A DNA stretch of 64,000 bases from Comamonadaceae bacterium (GTDB lineage: Bacteria; Pseudomonadota; Gammaproteobacteria; Burkholderiales; Burkholderiaceae_C): the NCBI GenBank assembly GCA_947448885.1, contig CANFPJ010000006.1, forward strand, positions 1 to 64,000, given 5' to 3'. The notes below the pieces were generated by a model that searched no databases, was not told the origin of the DNA, and was given only the letters and a program-made list of their open reading frames with translations. Every line of letters starts with the position of its first letter. Position 1 is the stretch's first letter. The position numbers and the translations under genes were made by a program. Below, piece after piece: positions 58,289 to 64,000 of this stretch.

Positions 58289-59827
58289 TCAGCCTTGCGC
58301 AGCGACGCGATCGGCCTTGCTTTGCAGCTTGTTCAGTGCACTTAAGTACGCCTTTGCCGATGCGACCACGATGTCGGGGTCTGAACCCACCCCATTGACC
58401 ACCCGCCCACTGTTTTGCAAGCGCACCGTGACCTCGCCTTGGCTTTCGGTCGAACCACTGATGGCATTGACCGAATACAACACCATCTCAGCCCCGCTTT
58501 TCACATGGTTCTCAATGGCTTTGAGCGAAGCATCCACGGGGCCATTGCCATCGGACTGGCCATGCACCTCTTTGCCATGCACGGTGAACACCACCTTGGC
58601 TTGGGGGCGCTCGCCGGTTTCGCTGTGCTGCGCCAAGGAGACGAAGCCATAGGCGTCATCGCCTTGGTGGGTGTTTTCTTCACTGACCAAGGCCAAGATG
58701 TCTTCGTCAAAAATATCGCTCTTGCGGTCGGCCAGCTCTTTGAAACGGGCAAAGGCGGCATTGATATCGGCCTCGGACGCCATTTCCACGCCCAAGTCCA
58801 ACAAGCGTTGTTTGAAGGCATTGCGTCCACTGAGTTTGCCCAACACCAATTTATTGGCGCTCCAGCCCACGTCCTCGGCGCGCATGATTTCATAGGTGTC
58901 GCGCGCTTTGAGCACGCCATCTTGGTGAATGCCCGATGCATGGGCAAAGGCATTCGCCCCCACCACCGCTTTGTTGGGCTGCACCACAAAGCCCGTGGTT
59001 TGGCTGACCATGCGACTGGCGGCCAAAATGTGTCGGGTATCGATGCCGCAATCCAAGCCAAAGTAGTCACGCCGGGTTTTGATGGCCATCACCACCTCTT
59101 CCAGCGAGCAATTGCCGGCGCGCTCGCCCAATCCGTTGATGGTGCACTCGACTTGGCGCGCGCCGCCAATCTTGACACCCGCCAAGGAGTTGGCCACCGC
59201 CATGCCCAAATCGTTGTGGCAGTGCACCGACCAAATGGCTTTGTCGCTGTTGGGGATGCGTTCACGCAAGGTGCGAATGAACTCGCCATACAACTCGGGG
59301 ATGGCGTAACCCACGGTGTCGGGCACGTTGATGGTGGTGGCGCCTTCTTGGATCACGGTTTCAATGACGCGACACAAAAAGTCCACATCGCTGCGGTACC
59401 CGTCTTCAGGGCTGAATTCAATGTCATCGAGCAAATTGCGGGCAAACCGCACCGATTGGCGCGCTTGCTCAAACACCTGATCGGGCGTCATGCGCAGCTT
59501 TTTTTCCATGTGCAATGGCGAGGTGGCAATGAAGGTGTGGATGCGGGCCCGTTTGGCCCCTTTGAGGGCCTCGGCCGAGCGCGAAATGTCACGGTCATTG
59601 GCGCGGGCCAAAGAGCACACCGTGGAGTCCTTGATGGCATTGGCAATGGCTTGGACGGCATCGAAGTCGCCATTCGAACTGGCCGCAAAACCAGCTTCGA
59701 TCACATCCACCTTGAGCCGCTCCAGTTGGCGCGCAATGCGCAGCTTTTCGTCTTTGGTCATGGAAGCGCCTGGGGACTGCTCGCCGTCGCGCAAGGTGGT
59801 GTCAAAAATGATCAATTGGTCGCTCAT
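58289..59827 (-). CDS. leuA: 2-Isopropylmalate synthase LeuA
   Basis: First committed step of leucine synthesis: acetyl-CoA plus 2-oxoisovalerate gives 2-isopropylmalate. Protein of 512 residues from ATG 59827 ([20 protein letters not shown]), preceded by AGGAG; an ATG at 59860 lacks one and lies in the attenuator T-run. The TIM-barrel has the [16 protein letters not shown] metal and substrate region, [16 protein letters not shown] with the HxH-type metal ligands, and [18 protein letters not shown]. The C-terminal LeuA regulatory domain (from about residue 380) binds leucine for feedback control. A leucine-rich leader peptide and terminator lie directly upstream. Confidence 0.96.
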   Translation of the reverse strand: MSDQLIIFDTTLRDGEQSPGASMTKDEKLRIARQLERLKVDVIEAGFAASSNGDFDAVQAIANAIKDSTVCSLARANDRDISRSAEALKGAKRARIHTFIATSPLHMEKKLRMTPDQVFEQARQSVRFARNLLDDIEFSPEDGYRSDVDFLCRVIETVIQEGATTINVPDTVGYAIPELYGEFIRTLRERIPNSDKAIWSVHCHNDLGMAVANSLAGVKIGGARQVECTINGLGERAGNCSLEEVVMAIKTRRDYFGLDCGIDTRHILAASRMVSQTTGFVVQPNKAVVGANAFAHASGIHQDGVLKARDTYEIMRAEDVGWSANKLVLGKLSGRNAFKQRLLDLGVEMASEADINAAFARFKELADRKSDIFDEDILALVSEENTHQGDDAYGFVSLAQHSETGERPQAKVVFTVHGKEVHGQSDGNGPVDASLKAIENHVKSGAEMVLYSVNAISGSTESQGEVTVRLQNSGRVVNGVGSDPDIVVASAKAYLSALNKLQSKADRVAAQG

Positions 59828-59858
59828 GTTGCCGCTCCTGTTCGTGAAAATCATAGCC

Positions 59859-59897
59859 AAAAAAACAAAAGGCCCGTAGCGCTGGCATACGGGCCTT
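59859..59897 (-). terminator. leuA attenuator terminator
   Basis: On the minus strand AAGGCCCGTA (59897-59888) and TACGGGCCTT (59878-59869) form a perfect 10-bp stem over a 9-base loop, followed by TTTTGTTTTTTT (59870-59859). It sits 20 bases after the leader-peptide stop and 31 bases before the leuA ATG, the position expected for a transcription attenuator. Confidence 0.85.
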
Positions 59898-59916
59898 GGA
59901 TTGGAATGCGCGCGCG

Positions 59917-59970
59917 CTACCCACTCCGCCCGATGGCGCGAAGTAGCAGTAGCAAGCTGGTGGTGTTCAT
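59917..59970 (-). CDS. leuL: leu leader peptide (17 residues, five consecutive Leu)
   Basis: The reading frame [17 protein letters not shown] lies between pssA and leuA. Five Leu codons in a row (TTG CTA CTG CTA CTT), two of them the rarely used CTA, would stall ribosomes when charged leucyl-tRNA is scarce and so favour read-through of the terminator that follows. No Shine-Dalgarno sequence precedes the ATG. The candidate -10 box ends only 8 bases before it, so the message may be leaderless. The combination of Leu run, position and terminator makes this a classical attenuator; experimental proof is lacking. Confidence 0.82.
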   Translation of the reverse strand: MNTTSLLLLLRAIGRSG

Positions 59971-59978
59971 GGGGTACA

Positions 59979-59987
59979 GCATATCAC
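59979..59987 (-). promoter_or_regulatory. Extended -10 promoter element for leuL-leuA
   Basis: TGATATGCT on the minus strand is an extended -10 (TGn plus TATGCT). A partial -35 (TTGCAC) lies 20 bases upstream, in the end of pssA. Transcription would start at or within two bases of the leader-peptide ATG. Confidence 0.5.
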
Positions 59988-59997
59988 AGGCTTTGCA

Positions 59998-60798
59998 TCA
60001 GTTGTGCAAACCCTTTTCATCCGGTTCGTCGGTGGATGTGCTGATGACACTGGTTTGCACCCCTTTGGCCTTGCGCGAGGCGTAAACCGCATAGCCACTC
60101 AGGCCATAAAAGACGAACAAAGCAAACAACACCAAGGGCGGGTGGATGTTGATGACCGCAATGATCAAGGCCAATAAAACAATCGCGGCAAAAGGCACGC
60201 TCTTTTTCATTTGGATGTCTTTGAAGCTGTAGTACGGCAGGTTGGTCACCATGGTCAGACCCGAAAAAAGGCACACCGCAAACATGATCCACGTGATGGT
60301 CGAGTCCATCCACTGCAACTCGGTCATGATCCAGATGTAGCCCATGACCAGTGCCGCGGCGGCAGGGGAAGGCAGACCTTGGAAATAGCGCTTGTCGACC
60401 ACCGAGGTGTTGACATTGAAACGCGCCAAACGCAGTGCCGCGCAAGCACAGTAAACAAAGGCGGCCACCCAACCCCAACGCCCCAGGCCTTTGAGCGACC
60501 ATTCGTAGGCGATCAGCGCTGGCGCAGCCCCGAAGGAGACCATGTCGGCCAGGGAGTCCATTTGCTCACCAAATGCACTTTGGGTGTTGGTCATGCGGGC
60601 CACGCGCCCGTCCAAACTGTCGAGCACCATGGCACAAAACACGCCCATGGCCGCCAAATCAAAGTGGCTGTTCATGGCCATGACGATGGCATAAAACCCA
60701 CCGAACAAGGCCGCCAACGTGAACAAATTGGGCAACACATAAATGCCCTTGCGCGGGCGTGCGGGCAATTCGTCGGGCTTGTCGGTTGAATCGGTCAT
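59998..60798 (-). CDS. pssA: CDP-diacylglycerol-serine O-phosphatidyltransferase PssA
   Basis: Makes phosphatidylserine from CDP-diacylglycerol and serine in the inner membrane. Protein of 266 residues. The CDP-alcohol phosphotransferase motif D-G-x2-A-R-x8-G-x3-D-x3-D is complete in DGRVARMTNTQSAFGEQMDSLAD. About seven hydrophobic segments follow the N-terminal KGIYVLPNLFTLAALFGGFYA. Its product is the substrate of Psd, encoded 27 bases upstream on the same strand. The order psd-pssA-leuA is common in betaproteobacteria. Confidence 0.95.
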   Translation of the reverse strand: MTDSTDKPDELPARPRKGIYVLPNLFTLAALFGGFYAIVMAMNSHFDLAAMGVFCAMVLDSLDGRVARMTNTQSAFGEQMDSLADMVSFGAAPALIAYEWSLKGLGRWGWVAAFVYCACAALRLARFNVNTSVVDKRYFQGLPSPAAAALVMGYIWIMTELQWMDSTITWIMFAVCLFSGLTMVTNLPYYSFKDIQMKKSVPFAAIVLLALIIAVINIHPPLVLFALFVFYGLSGYAVYASRKAKGVQTSVISTSTDEPDEKGLHN

Positions 60799-60825
60799 GC
60801 GAAGATTTTCAGACCTGGCTGGCGA

Positions 60826-61485
60826 TCAGCCGACCGTCGCCAAAGGCGTCAGGGTGGCAGACACCTTGTCACCCGGGGCCACCAGCACTTGCGCGCTCAA
60901 GGGCAAATACACGTCGACCCGTGAGCCAAAGCGGATAAAGCCATATCGCTCACCTTTTTGCAAGGTGTGCCCGGCCTGGACGTAACACAAGATGCGCCGG
61001 GCAATCAACCCAGCCACTTGCACCAAGGTGATGGTGTGTTGTTGGGCACCAATTTGGGCATCGATCACCACCGCATTGCGCTCGTTTTCGGTCGAGGCCT
61101 TGTCCAAATCGGCATTCACAAACAAACCAGGGAAGTAACTGACGCTGCGCACCACGCCATTCACACTGGAGCGGTTGCTGTGCACGTTGAACACATTCAT
61201 GAACACACTGACCAAGATGGCATCGCGCTGCGCAAAGGGGTCAAAGGTTTTTTCGATTTTGACGATGCGGCCATCCGCAGGCGAGAGCACGGCGTTGGGT
61301 ATATCGGGAATGGTCCGCGCAGGGTCGCGGAAAAACTGAACCACAAACACCAAGATCACATCAAATGGCAACGCCCAAGCCCAACCGGCTGTGGCGTGGG
61401 CGCCAATGGCCAGCACCAAGGCCAACAAGATGAATGGCCAGCCCTCGCGTGCCAAGATGGGGTGGGGATAGGTGTTGGAAGACAT
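60826..61485 (-). CDS. psd: Phosphatidylserine decarboxylase proenzyme
   Basis: Converts phosphatidylserine to phosphatidylethanolamine. Protein of 219 residues from ATG 61485 ([16 protein letters not shown]); an ATG at 61527 lies in the ilvC terminator. This is the short PSD form. It contains [22 protein letters not shown] and [17 protein letters not shown], and the self-cleavage site is FGS in [11 protein letters not shown], where the Ser becomes the pyruvoyl group. Two membrane segments near the N-terminus anchor it. Confidence 0.95.
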   Translation of the reverse strand: MSSNTYPHPILAREGWPFILLALVLAIGAHATAGWAWALPFDVILVFVVQFFRDPARTIPDIPNAVLSPADGRIVKIEKTFDPFAQRDAILVSVFMNVFNVHSNRSSVNGVVRSVSYFPGLFVNADLDKASTENERNAVVIDAQIGAQQHTITLVQVAGLIARRILCYVQAGHTLQKGERYGFIRFGSRVDVYLPLSAQVLVAPGDKVSATLTPLATVG

Positions 61486-61503
61486 GGTCTCAGTGTATCG
61501 CTG

Positions 61504-61545
61504 AAAAAACACAGGCACAAAGGCCACAGATGCAGCCTTTGTGCC
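61504..61545 (-). terminator. Rho-independent terminator of the ilv operon
   Basis: Minus strand: GGCACAAAGGC (61545-61535) pairs perfectly with GCCTTTGTGCC (61524-61514), followed by a TTTTTT run (61509-61504). It separates ilvC from psd, so psd-pssA must have its own promoter or depend on read-through. Confidence 0.92.
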
Positions 61546-61560
61546 CAGGACGCTGCCGCG

Positions 61561-62622
<1,062 letters not shown>

Positions 62623-63114
62623 TCAAACACGCAACACGCGTTCGCCACGGCCAATGCCGCAAGCGCCGGTGCGCACGGTTTCCAAAATGGCTGATCGGTC
62701 CAAGGCCTCTAAGAAAGCGTCGTTTTTCGACTGATCGCCAGTGACTTCGATGGTGTAGCTTTTTTCGGTGACATCGATGATGCGGCCCCTGAAAATATCG
62801 GCCATGCGCTTCATCTCTTCGCGCTCTTTGCCGACCGCGCGCACTTTGACCATCATCAGTTCACGCTCGGTGTAACCGCCTTCGGTCAAGTCGACCACTT
62901 TGACGACTTCGATCAAACGGTTCAGGTGCTTGGTGATTTGCTCGATGACATCGTCAGAACCCACCGTTTGCAGCGTCATGCGCGACAAACTCGGGTCTTC
63001 GGTGGGTGCCACCGACAAAGATTCAATGTTGTAACCACGGGCTGAAAACAAGCCCACGACACGGGACAAAGCGCCCGGTTCGTTTTCCAGCAAGACAGAG
63101 ATGATGTGTTTCAT
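62623..63114 (-). CDS. ilvN: Acetolactate synthase small (regulatory) subunit
   Basis: Protein of 163 residues, IlvN/IlvH type. It begins MKHIISVLLENEPGALSRVVGLFSARGYNIESLSVAPTED, the N-terminal ACT domain that binds valine for feedback inhibition, and the C-terminal domain activates the catalytic subunit. AGGAA precedes the ATG. It lies 45 bases upstream of ilvC and 156 bases downstream of ilvB on the same strand. Often named ilvH in this group. Confidence 0.96.
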   Translation of the reverse strand: MKHIISVLLENEPGALSRVVGLFSARGYNIESLSVAPTEDPSLSRMTLQTVGSDDVIEQITKHLNRLIEVVKVVDLTEGGYTERELMMVKVRAVGKEREEMKRMADIFRGRIIDVTEKSYTIEVTGDQSKNDAFLEALDRSAILETVRTGACGIGRGERVLRV

Positions 63115-63233
63115 GGGGATTCCTCTTTTCGCTCAGACGCCACAGCACATTCGCTGGGTGTCACCGCCCTCGTCTGCCAGCGGTAACCGGCAAAGTTGGC
63201 GGGCAATAGATTCTTCTCAGGGTTGAAAGGGAT

Positions 63234-63255
63234 GGGCCCGGCGCGCGCCAGGCCC
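63234..63255 (-). other. GC-rich intercistronic hairpin between ilvB and ilvN
   Basis: GGGCC-T-GGC pairs with GCC-G-GGCCC around a GCGC loop (one T-G wobble) in the 156-base ilvB-ilvN gap. No T-run follows, so it is not an intrinsic terminator. It may slow mRNA decay or be chance in GC-rich DNA. Confidence 0.4.
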
Positions 63256-63270
63256 GTGATCAGGCTGGCC

Positions 63271-64000
63271 TTATAAGTCTTCGCTGCCCAGCAGCATTTC
63301 GGTGATCCCCTTGCCGGCTTGCACCATGGGGAACACGTTTTCGGTGGGGTCGGTGCGAAAGTCCATGAACACGGTGCGGTCCTTGAGTTTGCGCGCTTCG
63401 ATCAACGCACCTTCCACATCTTGGGGTCGCTCGATCAGCATGCCCACATGGCCATATGACTCAGCGAGTTTGACAAAGTTGGGCAAGGCATCCATGTAGC
63501 TGTGGCTGTAGCGACCCGAATACTCGATCTCTTGCCATTGGCGAACCATGCCCAGATAACGGTTGTTCAAGGCCATGATCTTGATCGGGGTGTTGTACTG
63601 CAAGCAGGTGGACAGCTCTTGGATGCACATCTGCACCGAGCCTTCACCGGTGATGCAATACACCTCGCTCTCGGGCTTGGCCAATTTGATGCCCATGGCA
63701 TAGGGAATGCCCACACCCATGGTGCCCAAACCACCGGAGTTGATCCAGCGTCGGGGTTGGTCAAAACGGTAGTACTGGGCAGCCCACATTTGGTGCTGGC
63801 CCACATCGGAGGTGATGTAGGCGTCCACGTCCTTGGTCATGTTCCAGAGTGTTTCCACCACAAACTGGGGTTTGATCACGTCATTGTTGCCCCGGTCGTA
63901 GCTGAGGCACTGGCGCGAGCGCCAACCCTCCACGGTGGCCCACCAATCGGCCAAGGCCTTGGCGTCCATCTTGGCTTTGGACTCGGCGATCAGGTTCATC
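63271..64000 (-). CDS. ilvB: Acetolactate synthase large subunit (C-terminal part, cut by window edge)
   Basis: Thiamine-diphosphate enzyme that condenses pyruvate with pyruvate or 2-oxobutyrate. Only about the last 243 residues lie in the window; the frame is open to the edge and the Met at 63999 is internal. The TPP-binding domain shows GGLGTMGVGIPYAMGIKLA, the metal motif GEGSVQMCIQELSTCLQYNTPIKIMALNN, and WQEIEYSGRYSHSYMDALPNFVKLAE. GEGS in place of the commoner GDGS keeps an acidic metal ligand. First gene in the visible part of the ilvBNC operon. Confidence 0.96.
   Translation of the reverse strand, partial: MNLIAESKAKMDAKALADWWATVEGWRSRQCLSYDRGNNDVIKPQFVVETLWNMTKDVDAYITSDVGQHQMWAAQYYRFDQPRRWINSGGLGTMGVGIPYAMGIKLAKPESEVYCITGEGSVQMCIQELSTCLQYNTPIKIMALNNRYLGMVRQWQEIEYSGRYSHSYMDALPNFVKLAESYGHVGMLIERPQDVEGALIEARKLKDRTVFMDFRTDPTENVFPMVQAGKGITEMLLGSEDL

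Noticed and set aside
58415-60085. Plus-strand 556-codon frame opposite leuA and the attenuator
   Set aside because: Antisense shadow of leuA. It runs through the terminator hairpin and leader peptide and shows no motif.
63234-63255. Rho-independent terminator between ilvB and ilvN
   Set aside because: The stem is strong but no T-run follows, so it is listed only as a hairpin.

Overview
The window looks like chromosomal DNA of a betaproteobacterium, most likely Comamonadaceae (Burkholderiales). The evidence is GC-rich coding sequence with heavy CAA and TTG codon use, the gene order ilvB-ilvN-ilvC-psd-pssA-leuA, and nine Bug/TctC-type periplasmic receptors. The genus cannot be fixed from sequence alone; a Limnohabitans/Rhodoferax-like organism would fit. 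I see no rRNA or tRNA gene, insertion sequence, phage gene or CRISPR array. Genes are packed tightly and no gene-free stretch exceeds 300 bases; the longest are 17852-18123 and 48391-48615.

Layout. 1-5.7 kb: the start of selD (cut by the window edge), a MoxR ATPase / DUF58 / von Willebrand A operon, a membrane-anchored trypsin-like protease and a second, divergent VWA protein. 5.7-9.3 kb: a molybdenum hydroxylase pair (IorA/IorB type) in one operon with a SoxYZ carrier pair that has no other sox genes nearby. 9.3-15.8 kb: a MarR regulator, a CYP199-like cytochrome P450 and a complete branched-chain-type ABC importer on one strand, with a palindrome over the likely promoter. This is probably an aromatic-acid uptake and oxidation unit. 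15.8-17.9 kb: two Bug receptors. 18.1-27.1 kb: a two-partner secretion system, with an outer-membrane TpsB and a 2340-residue TpsA exoprotein whose C-terminal 46% is about 122 tandem eight-residue repeats. 27-31.3 kb: a glutathione transferase, a second molybdenum hydroxylase pair and a VOC protein.

31.4-53 kb is a mosaic of small catabolic operons: cyclase/formamidase-like, class II aldolase, 2-hydroxyacid dehydrogenase, HpcH/HpaI aldolase, LigI-like amidohydrolase, TauD-type dioxygenase, RraA-like aldolase, flavin monooxygenase, Asp/Glu racemase-superfamily enzyme, SDR and 2-oxo-pentenoate hydratase-like enzyme. Seven Bug receptors and a polar amino-acid-type ABC importer are interleaved with them. 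An orphan ParA ATPase heads one of these operons. 53-57.2 kb: a glutamate/aspartate-type ABC importer (gltIJKL-like) and an alpha/beta hydrolase.

57.2-64 kb is core metabolism: a PBP7-type endopeptidase, leuA with a leucine-rich leader peptide and attenuator, pssA and psd (phosphatidylethanolamine synthesis), and ilvC-ilvN-ilvB (branched-chain amino acids), with a clear terminator between ilvC and psd.

The most interesting items are the octad-repeat TpsA, the leu attenuator with an apparently leaderless leader peptide, the SoxYZ pair with an altered swinging arm beside a molybdenum hydroxylase, and the palindrome-controlled P450/ABC operon.
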